NCBI RefSeq assembly: GCF_030159855.1
Contig: NZ_BSNG01000001.1
Coordinates: 744,001-808,000, forward strand
Direction of reading: 5' to 3'
Origin: Devosia yakushimensis
Lineage (GTDB): Bacteria; Pseudomonadota; Alphaproteobacteria; Rhizobiales; Devosiaceae
DNA: 64,000 bases
The notes beneath the pieces are model-generated. The model was not told where the DNA came from and ran no database searches. It was given only the letters and a program-made list of their open reading frames with translations. Of this stretch, positions 25,304 through 34,757 are shown piece after piece. The stretch's first letter is position 1. Each line of letters opens with the position of its first letter. The translations under genes and the position numbers were made by a program.

Positions 25304-25537
25304 TCAGGAGGACCTGGTGAGGTGCCGCCAGATGCGAAACAGCGCCCGGGCCAGTACCAGCAGGAGCCAGGCGAGCAGCACGGTGGCAAACACCGACCCC
25401 ACGATGATCCCAACGGGAATGAGGGCGGTGGCGAGCGAGGCCGGGCCAAGCGGGCCCGGCGTGGGCAGCACATAGACGGCCCAGCCCACTACCAGGACGA
25501 ATATTACTGCGCCAAAGAGGTAGAGGACCAGGCCCAT
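25304..25537 (-). CDS. Small two-helix membrane protein, unknown function
   Basis: A 77-residue protein with two hydrophobic helices (about residues 3-24 and 38-66) separated by a Pro/Gly-rich loop 'LPTPGPLGPASLATALIP', and a basic C-terminus 'RIWRHLTRSS'. It lies 4 bp downstream of the nucleoside hydrolase stop on the same strand, so it is probably cotranscribed. No family is recognised. Confidence 0.6.
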   Translation of the reverse strand: MGLVLYLFGAVIFVLVVGWAVYVLPTPGPLGPASLATALIPVGIIVGSVFATVLLAWLLLVLARALFRIWRHLTRSS

Positions 25538-25541
25538 CGCA

Positions 25542-26483
25542 TCACGGCAGCCGGGCCAATCGCTCGGTCAGCAGCTTATAGAATCCATCGGCATTGCCAT
25601 TGCGCAGGTAGGTCGCGTTCTTGGCACGGCCGGTGACGTGCCAATAGTCCACCACTGTCATGCCCACGGTCAGCTCGCTTGATGTTTCGATGGTGACGTT
25701 GCAGTGGCGGCCCTCGAACAGCTCGGGCTGCAGCAGATGGGCGATGACGGTGGGGTCATGGAGCGGTGCGCCGGTCCAGCCGTATTTCTTGAGGTCGAAG
25801 GTTTCCGAGAAGGTGAGCATGGCGTGGACGGCCGCGCCGGATTGGTTGCCGATGGCCTTGATGGCGGCGAGGCGTTCGGGCGTCGACTGAATCTGGTGGG
25901 TCACGTCGAGCGGCAGGATGGTGATGGGAGCGCCGCAACGCATCACGACATCGGCGGCTTCGGGATCGACATAGATGTTGAATTCGGCGGCGGGGGTGAT
26001 GTTGCCCACTTCGAAATAGGCGCCACCCATCATGACGATTTCGGCGATGCGCTCGGCAATGGCGGGCTGCTTGATCAGCGCCAGGGCGATATTGGTCAGC
26101 GGCCCCAGGGTGCAAAGCGTGATGGTTTTGGGCTCGGCGGCCATCAGGGTGTTGATGATGTAGTCGACGCCATGGAGCGTTTGCAGCGGGATCTGCGGCT
26201 CGGGCAGGTTGGGGCCATCGAGGCCGGTTTGCCCATGCACATGTTCGGCGGTGACGAGATGGCGGCGCAGCGGGCGCGAGCAACCGGCAAAGACGGGAAT
26301 ATCCGGGCGTCCGGCCAGTTCCACCACTTTGCGGGCATTGATGGCGTTCTGGGCGACGCCGACATTGCCCGCGACGGCGACAATGCCCAGCACATCGAGC
26401 TCTTCCGGGGATGCCAGCGCCAGGAGGATGGCGACGGCATCGTCCTGGCCAGGATCGGTGTCGATAATGATTTTGCGGGGCAT
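25542..26483 (-). CDS. Nucleoside hydrolase (inosine-uridine preferring family)
   Basis: A 313-residue enzyme that cleaves the N-glycosidic bond of ribonucleosides to free base and ribose. The calcium-binding DTDPGQDD motif is at residues 8-15, 'NAINARKVVELAGRPDIPVF' and 'TLGPLTNIALAL' follow, and the distal Asp is in 'LHDPTVIAHLLQPE'. The ATG at 26483 is chosen because the DxDxGxDD motif must be N-terminal; a longer frame to 26612 is unsupported. It provides nucleoside salvage as a carbon and nitrogen source. It is divergent from the AI-2E-type gene at 26627. Confidence 0.94.
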   Translation of the reverse strand: MPRKIIIDTDPGQDDAVAILLALASPEELDVLGIVAVAGNVGVAQNAINARKVVELAGRPDIPVFAGCSRPLRRHLVTAEHVHGQTGLDGPNLPEPQIPLQTLHGVDYIINTLMAAEPKTITLCTLGPLTNIALALIKQPAIAERIAEIVMMGGAYFEVGNITPAAEFNIYVDPEAADVVMRCGAPITILPLDVTHQIQSTPERLAAIKAIGNQSGAAVHAMLTFSETFDLKKYGWTGAPLHDPTVIAHLLQPELFEGRHCNVTIETSSELTVGMTVVDYWHVTGRAKNATYLRNGNADGFYKLLTERLARLP

Positions 26484-26626
26484 GTCGGAACCTTGGCGTT
26501 GAAAACGGGGGATGGTACCGGCGCTCTCGTCGCCGGTCGACTGGCGATCTGGGCTTGTGCAGAGGAACGTTTGGATCGGAATGGGCGTTCTGATGGGCAC
26601 AGTTTCTCCCACCTATTGGAAGCCAT

Positions 26627-27883
26627 ATGGCACGCATGGGCCGACCCGCTGCATCGACTGAAATGGACGAAAGCCAGTTCGAGCGGATACTGACCAACAC
26701 GGCCCGGATCGCGCTGGTGCTGATCGGATTTGCGGTATTGCTCGTGGTATTGCAGGCCGGAAAGGTCATTCTGGCGCCGGTGACGCTGGCCATTGTCATC
26801 GGGCTGATGTTCGGGCCGGTGGCCGACCGGCTCGAGGGATTTGGAATTCCGCCGGCGCTCTCGGCAGGTGTGGTCGTCCTGCTGTTGCTGGCGGTGATAT
26901 TCGGCGGCGTGGCGCTGTTTGCCGTGCCGCTCTCGGAATGGGTGGCGCGGGCTCCGGCGATCTGGGACAAGCTGCAGAACGAAATCTCGGCGCTGCGCGA
27001 GCCGATGGAATCGGTGGCCGCGTTCCAGGAGCAATTGACCTCGCTGTTCGGCAGCGCCTCGGCCATGGCGGTGACGGTGGAGGATGGCGGGCAGGTGATT
27101 GGCCTTGCCATGCTGGCGCCCGCCATTGGGGCGCAGGTGCTGATTTTCCTCGCCAGCCTCTATTTCTTCGTGGCGACGCGGGACCATATTCGCGTCTCGG
27201 TGCTCTCGCTCTGCGTGAGCCGGCGGATGCGCTGGCGCACGGCGCATATCTTTCTCGATGTGGAGACCAAGGTCAGCCGGTTTCTGCTGTCGATCACCTT
27301 CATCAATGCCTGTGTCGGTTGCGCCGTGGCGCTGGCCATGTGGGCCATCGGCATGCCGTCGCCGATCCTGTGGGGCGCGATGGCGGCGGTGCTCAATTAC
27401 ATTCCCTATGTGGGGCAGGGGGTGATGATCCTGGTGTTGCTGGCCGTGGGCCTGGGCACGCAAACCGGCCTCGAAAATATCCTGCTGCCGGTGGGGTGCT
27501 ATGTGGCCATCAACTTTGTCGAAGGGCAGATCGTTACGCCGCATTTCATCGGGCGGACGATGACGCTCAACCCCTTCATCATCTTTCTTTCGATCACTTT
27601 CTGGCTCTGGGCCTGGGGGCCGGTGGGCGGGCTCATCGCCGTGCCGACGCTGCTGATCGCCCATTCCATCCTCACCCATGCGGTGCCCAGCAAGCCGGTC
27701 AAACCCAAGCGCCCCGTGCGGCGGACGCGCAATATGACGGACCGGGAGGAATTGCTGGCCAATGCCGCGGTGGCTATTCGCGAACAGAGCGAGGAGCAGC
27801 AGAAGGCCGAAGACAAACGCAAGGAAGAGCGGATGCAGCCTCCCGAAGGGACCGCGCCAAGCGGGGTGGAACCGGCAACGTGA
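26627..27883 (+). CDS. AI-2E/PerM-family membrane protein
   Basis: A 418-residue protein of the AI-2E transporter (PerM/TqsA/YdiK) family. There are about eight membrane helices: a pair at residues 25-70, one at 77-105, then a cytoplasmic or periplasmic domain, and a cluster at 155-350 including 'INACVGCAVALAMWAIGMPS' and 'LNYIPYVGQGVMILVLLAVG' (the conserved PYVGQ-type motif). The C-terminal 60 residues are hydrophilic and charged (many Lys/Arg/Glu), longer than usual. Family members move small molecules or ions by proton coupling; the role here is unknown. Confidence 0.88.
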   Translation: MARMGRPAASTEMDESQFERILTNTARIALVLIGFAVLLVVLQAGKVILAPVTLAIVIGLMFGPVADRLEGFGIPPALSAGVVVLLLLAVIFGGVALFAVPLSEWVARAPAIWDKLQNEISALREPMESVAAFQEQLTSLFGSASAMAVTVEDGGQVIGLAMLAPAIGAQVLIFLASLYFFVATRDHIRVSVLSLCVSRRMRWRTAHIFLDVETKVSRFLLSITFINACVGCAVALAMWAIGMPSPILWGAMAAVLNYIPYVGQGVMILVLLAVGLGTQTGLENILLPVGCYVAINFVEGQIVTPHFIGRTMTLNPFIIFLSITFWLWAWGPVGGLIAVPTLLIAHSILTHAVPSKPVKPKRPVRRTRNMTDREELLANAAVAIREQSEEQQKAEDKRKEERMQPPEGTAPSGVEPAT

Positions 27884-27969
27884 AGCTGCCCTGCGATCGC
27901 GGCGCTTGACGCGCCGGGACGGATCGGAACACTGCCTATTGTGGTTCGGATTTGTAGCGGGAGAATCTG

Positions 27970-29823
27970 GTGGCGGGCGAAGCGATTGGACACGCGGCAG
28001 AAGCCGCATCGCATGGCGGGATCGACCTGCTGCCGGTCGTGGCGCTGCTGGCTGCCGGGGTGATCGCCGTGCCGCTGTTCAAGCGGCTGGGCCTGGGTTC
28101 GGTGCTGGGGTATCTGGCGGCGGGCCTGCTGCTGGGGCCATCGGGGCTTGAAGTCATCAATGATCCGGCTTCGGTGCTGCACCTGGCCGAATTGGGCGTG
28201 GTGATGTTCCTGTTCATCATCGGGCTCGAAATGGAGCCGTCGCGGCTGTGGTCGCTACGCAAGCAGATTTTTGGTCTGGGCGTGATTCAGGTTTCTATTT
28301 GCGGGCTGTTGCTGACCGGGGTCGGTATTCTGCTCGGTTTTGCGCCGGCTGTGGCCTTCGTCTTCGGCATGGGGTTCGTGCTGACGTCCACGGCCATCGT
28401 CATGCAGATTCTGGGCGAGCGGGGGGAGCTGTCGACCGATAGCGGGCAGCGCATGGTTTCCATCCTGCTGCTCGAAGACCTCGCCATCGTGCCGCTACTG
28501 GCTGTTGTCGCCATTCTTGCGCCGACCGGCGGGGAAGAGACGCTGGTGACCCGGTTGACCGGGATTGCCATCGCGCTGGGCGCTATTGGCCTTTTGATTT
28601 TCCTCGGCCGCCGCATCATGAACCCGTTCTTTTCGCTGCTGGCCTCGACCAAGCTGCGCGAGGTGATGACGGCCGCGGCCCTGCTAGTGGTGCTGGGGGC
28701 GGCGCTGCTGTTCCAGGTCAGCGGGCTCTCCATGGCCATGGGGGCCTTCCTTGCCGGCGTGCTGCTGTCGACCTCGACCTTCCGGCATCAGTTGGAGGCC
28801 GATGTCGAGCCCTTCCGCGGCATTCTGCTTGGCCTGTTCTTCCTGGCCGTGGGGATGTCGCTCGGTCTGGCGACGGTGTGGGCGAACTGGGGCATTATCG
28901 CCCTCAGCGTGGTGGCCTATATGCTGGTCAAGGCCGCGGCGATCTATTGCATCGCGCGGGTGCTGAAATCGAGCCATGGCGAGGCGCTGGAGCGGGCCGT
29001 GCTCATGGGGCAGGGCGGCGAATTCGCCTTCGTGCTCTATACGACCGCGGCCACGGCCGGGCTGATCGACGCGCCGACCAATGCGATCTTCACCGCCACG
29101 GTCATCATTTCCATGGTGCTGACGCCCTTCTTCATCATCGGGTTGCGCTATGTGATGCCCAAGGGGGAGACGCAGTCGATGGAGGGCGTCGAGAAGGCCG
29201 ACGGGCTTTCGGGCAAGATACTCATTATCGGCTTTGGCCGGTTTGGGCAGATTGCCAGCCAGCCGCTCCTGGCTATGCATCATTCGGTGTCCATCATCGA
29301 CAATGATACCGAAATGGTGCGGGTCGCCGCCCAGATCGGCTTCAAGGTCTATTATGGCGATGGCACCAGGCTCGATATCCTGCATGCCGCGGGCGCCGGC
29401 ACGGCCGACGTGATCCTGATCTGCACCGACAAGAAGGAGCAGACGACCCGGATCGCCGAATTGCTGCGCGACGAATTTCCGCTGGTGCGGGTCATGGCCC
29501 GGGCTTTCGATCGCGGCCATGCCATCGAACTGGTCAAGGCCGGGGTGGAGTATCAGCTGCGCGAATTGTTCGAATCCGCGCTGACCTTTGGCGGCGACGT
29601 GGTGCAGATGCTGGGCGCGACCGAGGAGGAGGCCGCCGAAGTGGTGGCCGGCGTGCGCGACCGGGACCGGCAGCGCTTCGAGCTGCAACTGGCCGGCGAG
29701 GACTGGACCGGGCAGAATCTGCTGCTCAGCAATGCCCGCGATCAGGCCCGCGAAGGCGGGGTCGTGCTATCGGAAGAAGCGGTGGAGGACTCCGTCGCCA
29801 AGAGCGCCCAGCCTGCGTCCTAG
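27970..29823 (+). CDS. KefB/KefC-like monovalent cation:proton antiporter (CPA2) with RCK domain
   Basis: A 617-residue protein. Residues 15-400 form the Na+/H+ exchanger-type membrane domain with about twelve helices; 'LAAGLLLGPSGLEVINDPAS' and 'LGVVMFLFIIGLEMEPSRLW' are typical of Kef/CPA2 antiporters. A TrkA-N nucleotide-binding domain begins at about residue 415 ('KILIIGFGRFGQIASQPLLA', a GxGxxG Rossmann motif). The C-terminal tail is hydrophilic. It would exchange K+ or Na+ for protons under control of a bound nucleotide or glutathione adduct. It starts 86 bp after the AI-2E-type gene, on the same strand. Confidence 0.9.
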   Translation: MAGEAIGHAAEAASHGGIDLLPVVALLAAGVIAVPLFKRLGLGSVLGYLAAGLLLGPSGLEVINDPASVLHLAELGVVMFLFIIGLEMEPSRLWSLRKQIFGLGVIQVSICGLLLTGVGILLGFAPAVAFVFGMGFVLTSTAIVMQILGERGELSTDSGQRMVSILLLEDLAIVPLLAVVAILAPTGGEETLVTRLTGIAIALGAIGLLIFLGRRIMNPFFSLLASTKLREVMTAAALLVVLGAALLFQVSGLSMAMGAFLAGVLLSTSTFRHQLEADVEPFRGILLGLFFLAVGMSLGLATVWANWGIIALSVVAYMLVKAAAIYCIARVLKSSHGEALERAVLMGQGGEFAFVLYTTAATAGLIDAPTNAIFTATVIISMVLTPFFIIGLRYVMPKGETQSMEGVEKADGLSGKILIIGFGRFGQIASQPLLAMHHSVSIIDNDTEMVRVAAQIGFKVYYGDGTRLDILHAAGAGTADVILICTDKKEQTTRIAELLRDEFPLVRVMARAFDRGHAIELVKAGVEYQLRELFESALTFGGDVVQMLGATEEEAAEVVAGVRDRDRQRFELQLAGEDWTGQNLLLSNARDQAREGGVVLSEEAVEDSVAKSAQPAS

Positions 29824-29923
29824 ACATGGTAGGGCTGCGCGAGGGGGCTTCCGCATGCCCAAATTAAGTGCAATGCTGACTACGACAGAGGGGAACTGTT
29901 CGTCATGAAAACTGGATTGCGAT

Positions 29924-32401
29924 ATGCCGCAAAAGCCAATCGTTTACGACGCGCCCACCCCCGAACGCCCGGCGGCAAGTGTTGAGGCCATCCAGGGCGA
30001 GATCCTCGAAAGACTGATCTATTCCGTTGGCAAGGACCCCATCGTCGCCCGGCCGCATGACTGGCTGGCGGCGACGATCCTGGCAGTCCGCGACCGGGTG
30101 ATGGACCTGTGGATGGAGTCCTCGCGCGAGACGTGGCGGACGTCCAACAAGCGGGTCTATTACCTGAGCCTCGAATTCCTGATCGGCCGGCTCATGCGCG
30201 ATGCCATGAGCAATGTCGGGCTGATCGAGCCGGTGCGCGACGCGCTTAGGAATCTCAATGTCGATCTGGGCGACCTGATCAATCTCGAGCCCGATGCGGC
30301 TTTGGGCAATGGCGGCCTCGGCCGTCTGGCTGCGTGTTTCCTTGAATCCATGTCGTCGGTGAAGATCCCGGCCTATGGCTATGGCATCCGCTATGTGCAT
30401 GGCCTGTTCCGCCAGGAAATGAGCGAAGGCTGGCAGGTCGAACTGCCCGAGGAATGGCTGGCGCATGGCAATCCCTGGGAATTCGAGCGGCGCGAAAGCG
30501 CCTATGAGATCGGTTTTGGCGGGCATGTCGAGCCGGTGACCGATCCGGATGGCACTGTGCGCCAGGAATGGCGACCCAATGACCATCTGCTGGCCGTGGC
30601 CTTCGATACCCCTATTGTGGGCTGGCGCGGGGCCAGGGTGAATACGCTGCGGCTGTGGAGCGCGCAGCCGATCGACCCCATTCTGCTCGACAAGTTCAAT
30701 TCGGGCGACCATATCGGCGCGCTGGAAGAAAGTGCGCGGGCAGAAGCCATTACGCGGGTTCTTTACCCTGCTGATTCAACGGCGGCTGGGCAGGAATTGC
30801 GGCTGCGGCAGGAGTTTTTCTTCTCCTCGGCCTCGCTGCAGGACATCGTCCGGCGGCATTTGCAGCAATATGGCGATCTGGGCTCGCTGCCCGACAAGGT
30901 GGCCATTCAGCTCAACGATACGCATCCGGCGATTTCGATTGCCGAGCTGATGCGCATCCTGGTCGACGACAATGGTCTCAAATGGGCCGATGCCTGGAAG
31001 CTGACGCGCGGCACCTTTGGCTATACCAACCATACGCTGCTGCCCGAGGCGCTGGAGAGCTGGCCGGTGGCGCTGCTCGAGCGGCTGTTGCCGCGGCACA
31101 TGCAGATCATCTACCAGATTAATGCCGATGTGCTGGCGGAAGCGCGGCAGCGCGCCAAGTTCAACGATGGCCAGATTGCCAGCGTGTCGCTGATCGACGA
31201 GGCGGGCGGGCGCCGGGTGCGCATGGGCCAATTGGCCTTTGTCGGCTCGCATTCGATCAATGGCGTTTCGGCGCTGCATACCGAGCTGATGAAGCAGACG
31301 GTGTTTTCCGACCTGCACAAGCTCTACCCCGACCGCATCAATAACAAAACCAATGGCATCACGCCGCGGCGCTGGCTGATGCAATGCAATCCGGGGCTGA
31401 CCAAGCTGATCGGCGACCGGATCGGCCAGGGGTTCCTCGACGATATCGACCTGCTGCAGGGGCTCAAGGCGCATGCCGAGGACCCGGGATTCCAGGAGCA
31501 GTTCGCGGGGGTCAAGAAGGCCAATAAGCAGCGGCTCGCCAAGCTGATCAAGGATCGCACGAATATCACGGTGTCGCCCGATGCGTTGTTCGACGTGCAG
31601 ATCAAGCGCATCCACGAATATAAGCGGCAGCTGCTCAACGTCATCCAGGCCGTTGCCGCCTATGATGAAATTCGGGCGCATCCGGAACGCGACTATGTTC
31701 CGCGCGTCAAGATTTTCGCGGGCAAGGCGGCGCCGGGTTACTGGAACGCCAAGCTCATCATCAAGCTGATCAACGACGTCGCCAAGGTCATCAATCACGA
31801 CCCGGCGGTGCGCGGCCTGCTCAAGGTGGTGTTCCTGCCCAATTACAATGTGAGCCTGGCCGAGGTGATCGTTCCCGCCGCCGATCTCAGCGAGCAGATT
31901 TCCACTGCCGGCATGGAAGCCTCGGGCACCGGCAATATGAAGTTCATGGCCAATGGCGCCATCACCATCGGCACGATGGACGGCGCCAATGTGGAAATGC
32001 ACAAGGAAGTGGGGGCCGACAATATCGTCATTTTCGGGCTGTCCACGGCCGAGGTGAATGAACAGCGGGCCAAGGGCATAGCGCCTGCTGCTGCCATCGA
32101 GGCTTCGCCGCGGCTCAAGGAAGCGCTGGATTCGATCGCTTCGGGCGTGTTCTCGCCGGATGACCCCAACCGCTATCGCGATCTGATCGGCGGCTTGCGT
32201 GACCATGACTGGTTCATGGTGGCGCGCGATTTCGACGCCTATGTCGCTGCCCAGGCCGAGGTGGATGCGCTGTGGAACGACAAGAAGCGCTGGAATGCCA
32301 TCGCCATCCGCAACACGGCGAGCGTGGGGTTCTTCTCGTCGGATCGCACGATCCGGCAATATGCCAAGGAAATCTGGGGCGTTACCGCGACGCCGGCATG
32401 A
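29924..32401 (+). CDS. glgP: Glycogen phosphorylase
   Basis: An 825-residue enzyme that releases glucose-1-phosphate from alpha-1,4-glucan ends using phosphate and PLP. The PLP lysine is K673 in 'SGTGNMKFMANGAITIGTMD'. Other hallmarks are 'LGNGGLGRLAACFLESM', 'HGLFRQEMSEGWQ' and 'LNDTHPAISIAELMRIL'. Length matches bacterial GlgP (about 815). It is the first gene of the glg operon, 100 bp after the Kef-type gene. An out-of-frame ATG at 29905 begins an overlapping 26-codon frame that I do not regard as a gene. Confidence 0.96.
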   Translation: MPQKPIVYDAPTPERPAASVEAIQGEILERLIYSVGKDPIVARPHDWLAATILAVRDRVMDLWMESSRETWRTSNKRVYYLSLEFLIGRLMRDAMSNVGLIEPVRDALRNLNVDLGDLINLEPDAALGNGGLGRLAACFLESMSSVKIPAYGYGIRYVHGLFRQEMSEGWQVELPEEWLAHGNPWEFERRESAYEIGFGGHVEPVTDPDGTVRQEWRPNDHLLAVAFDTPIVGWRGARVNTLRLWSAQPIDPILLDKFNSGDHIGALEESARAEAITRVLYPADSTAAGQELRLRQEFFFSSASLQDIVRRHLQQYGDLGSLPDKVAIQLNDTHPAISIAELMRILVDDNGLKWADAWKLTRGTFGYTNHTLLPEALESWPVALLERLLPRHMQIIYQINADVLAEARQRAKFNDGQIASVSLIDEAGGRRVRMGQLAFVGSHSINGVSALHTELMKQTVFSDLHKLYPDRINNKTNGITPRRWLMQCNPGLTKLIGDRIGQGFLDDIDLLQGLKAHAEDPGFQEQFAGVKKANKQRLAKLIKDRTNITVSPDALFDVQIKRIHEYKRQLLNVIQAVAAYDEIRAHPERDYVPRVKIFAGKAAPGYWNAKLIIKLINDVAKVINHDPAVRGLLKVVFLPNYNVSLAEVIVPAADLSEQISTAGMEASGTGNMKFMANGAITIGTMDGANVEMHKEVGADNIVIFGLSTAEVNEQRAKGIAPAAAIEASPRLKEALDSIASGVFSPDDPNRYRDLIGGLRDHDWFMVARDFDAYVAAQAEVDALWNDKKRWNAIAIRNTASVGFFSSDRTIRQYAKEIWGVTATPA

Positions 32402-32506
32402 TTGTGAGCAGCGAGGCAACCGACATGCAAGAGCGGACCCGCTTGATAAATGAATCTGGAACCCGCAGTGCCATCGGCCTGCGGCGGTCCATGGGGGGAC
32501 GCGCCT

Positions 32507-34702
32507 GTGACTAAGGAAATCTGGCAAGCCGATACCGGGGATGTGGAGGCCATCGTCAATGGCCGCCACCCGGACCCCTTCGCCTTTCTGGGCCTGCAGG
32601 AAGCCGGGGGCGCTTGGGTGCTGCGTGCCTTCATTCCGCACGCGGAAATGGTCACGGCCTATACGCTGGAGGGCACCGAGCTGGGACATCTGTTCCCGCG
32701 CCATCCGGGCGGGTTCTTCGAGGGCAAGGTGAATGTGGACCGGCGCCAGCCGATCCGCTATCGCGCCAAGAATGCCGGTGGCGAATGGGATATCTACGAT
32801 CCCTATTCCTTCGGTCCGGTGCTGGGGCCGATGGACGATTATTATATGGGCGAAGGCAGTCACCTTCGCCTGTTCGACAAGCTGGGCGCCCACGAAATGG
32901 AATTCGAGGGTATCCACGGCACCCATTTTGCCGTCTGGGCACCCAATGCGCAGCGCGTCAGCGTGGTCGGCCCGTTCAACGAGTGGGATGGGCGGCGCAA
33001 CCCGATGCGCAACCGCTTCGAGAACGGCATCTGGGAAGTGTTCGTGCCGGTTCTGGGCACCGGTACGCTCTATAAATTCGAGATCGTCGGGCCGGACGGG
33101 GTCGTGCTGCCGCTCAAGGCCGATCCGTTCGCGCGCCAGTCCGAATTGCGGCCGCGCACCGCTTCGGTGGTGCCAGATCCGACGCCGTTCACCTGGACCG
33201 ACGACAAATATATCGAGGAGCGGGCGACGCGTGATTGGCGGCGCACGCCGATGTCGATCTACGAAGTGCATCTGGGCAGCTGGCGCCGGCGGCCCGATGG
33301 CGGCTTCCTGACCTATGACCAATTGGCCGAGCAGCTCGTGCCCTATGCGGCAGATATGGGCTATACCCATATCGAGCTGCTGCCGGTCACCGAGCATCCG
33401 TTCGATCCGAGCTGGGGTTATCAGCCCACGGGGCTTTATTCGCCCACCTCGCGTTTTGGCGATCCGGCGGGCTTTGCCCGTTTCGTCAATGCCGCCCATG
33501 AGGCGGGGCTTGGCATCATCCTTGATTGGGTGCCGGCGCATTTCCCGACCGACGCGCATGGCCTGGCCCATTTCGATGGCACCGCGCTTTATGAGCATGC
33601 CGATCCGCGACAGGGCTATCACCCCGACTGGAACACGGCGATCTACAATTTCGGCCGCAAGGAAGTGGTGAGTTTCCTCGTCAATAACGCGCTCTATTGG
33701 CTCGAAAAATTCCATATCGACGGGCTGCGTGTCGATGCCGTGGCCTCCATGCTCTACCTCGATTATTCCCGCCAGCCGGGACAATGGGTGCCCAACAGGC
33801 ACGGCGGCAATGAGAACCTGGAGGCGGTGGAATTCCTGCGCCGGGTGAATTCGGAGGCCTATCGGCTGCATCCCGGCACGTTCATGATTGCCGAGGAATC
33901 CACGGCCTGGCCGGGGGTCAGCCATCCTGCCTATACCGGCGGGCTGGGCTTCGGCTTCAAGTGGAATATGGGCTTCATGAACGACACGCTGCGCTTCATG
34001 AGCCGCGAGCCGGTGCATCGCAAATTCCACCACAACGACATGACCTTCGGCACGGTCTACGCCTTTTCGGAGAATTTCGTGCTGCCGCTGAGCCATGACG
34101 AAGTGGTGCATGGCAAGGGCTCGCTGCTGGAGAAGATGCCGGGCGATGACTGGCAGCAATTCGCCAATCTCAGAGCCTATTACGCTTTCATGTGGGGGCA
34201 TCCGGGCAAGAAGCTGTTGTTCATGGGCCAGGAATTCGCGCAGCGCGAGGAATGGGCCGATGGCAAGTCGCTGGACTGGTATCTGCTCGAAGCGGGCATG
34301 CATGAAGGCATGCGCCGGCTGATTGCCGATCTTAACCTGGCCTATCGCCAATTGCCTGCCTTGCATGAGCGCGATTGCGAGCCCGATGGCTTTGAATGGG
34401 TGATCGGCAATGACCACGCCAATTCCGTCTTTGCCTGGCTGCGCAAGGCGCCGGGCGCCGATCCGGTGCTGGTCGTCTCCAATTTCACGCCAGTGCCACG
34501 CAGTGGGTACAAGATACCCATGCCGCAGGCTGGCCGGTGGGTCGAGCGCATCAATACCGATGCCGGTTGGTATTCGGGATCCAACACGGGCAACCAGGGG
34601 GCCGTGACTGCCCATGCTGTCGAGGGGCAGCATTGGCCGGCGGAGGCAGAACTTTACCTGCCGCCGCTATCGACGCTGTTCTTGAAATTCGAGCCTGAGT
34701 GA
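32507..34702 (+). CDS. glgB: 1,4-alpha-glucan branching enzyme
   Basis: A 731-residue GH13 enzyme that introduces alpha-1,6 branches into glycogen. It has two N-terminal CBM48-type domains ('FAVWAPNAQRVSVVGPFNEW' about residues 120-139), then the catalytic barrel with the nucleophile Asp in 'GLRVDAVASMLYLDY' and the acid Glu in 'FMIAEESTAWPGV', plus 'LSHDEVVHGKGSLL'. I prefer the GTG at 32507, which has a GGGGGG tract 8 bp upstream and gives a length like E. coli GlgB (728); an ATG at 32450 would add 19 residues. It lies between glgP and glgC. Confidence 0.95.
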   Translation: MTKEIWQADTGDVEAIVNGRHPDPFAFLGLQEAGGAWVLRAFIPHAEMVTAYTLEGTELGHLFPRHPGGFFEGKVNVDRRQPIRYRAKNAGGEWDIYDPYSFGPVLGPMDDYYMGEGSHLRLFDKLGAHEMEFEGIHGTHFAVWAPNAQRVSVVGPFNEWDGRRNPMRNRFENGIWEVFVPVLGTGTLYKFEIVGPDGVVLPLKADPFARQSELRPRTASVVPDPTPFTWTDDKYIEERATRDWRRTPMSIYEVHLGSWRRRPDGGFLTYDQLAEQLVPYAADMGYTHIELLPVTEHPFDPSWGYQPTGLYSPTSRFGDPAGFARFVNAAHEAGLGIILDWVPAHFPTDAHGLAHFDGTALYEHADPRQGYHPDWNTAIYNFGRKEVVSFLVNNALYWLEKFHIDGLRVDAVASMLYLDYSRQPGQWVPNRHGGNENLEAVEFLRRVNSEAYRLHPGTFMIAEESTAWPGVSHPAYTGGLGFGFKWNMGFMNDTLRFMSREPVHRKFHHNDMTFGTVYAFSENFVLPLSHDEVVHGKGSLLEKMPGDDWQQFANLRAYYAFMWGHPGKKLLFMGQEFAQREEWADGKSLDWYLLEAGMHEGMRRLIADLNLAYRQLPALHERDCEPDGFEWVIGNDHANSVFAWLRKAPGADPVLVVSNFTPVPRSGYKIPMPQAGRWVERINTDAGWYSGSNTGNQGAVTAHAVEGQHWPAEAELYLPPLSTLFLKFEPE

Positions 34703-34757
34703 TCGGGCATGAGGGATACGTCCCGGACCAATCCGGGCGACGAGTGGAGGGTTAGAT

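Noticed and set aside
29905..29985. A 26-codon leader peptide overlapping the glgP start
   Set aside because: It is out of frame with glgP, has no good ribosome site and shows no regulatory pattern such as runs of one codon.
30776..34633. A 1285-codon open frame on the minus strand across glgP and glgB
   Set aside because: It is antisense to two unmistakable enzymes, is Arg/Gly/His-rich, and shows no family motif. Such long shadow frames are usual in high-GC genes.
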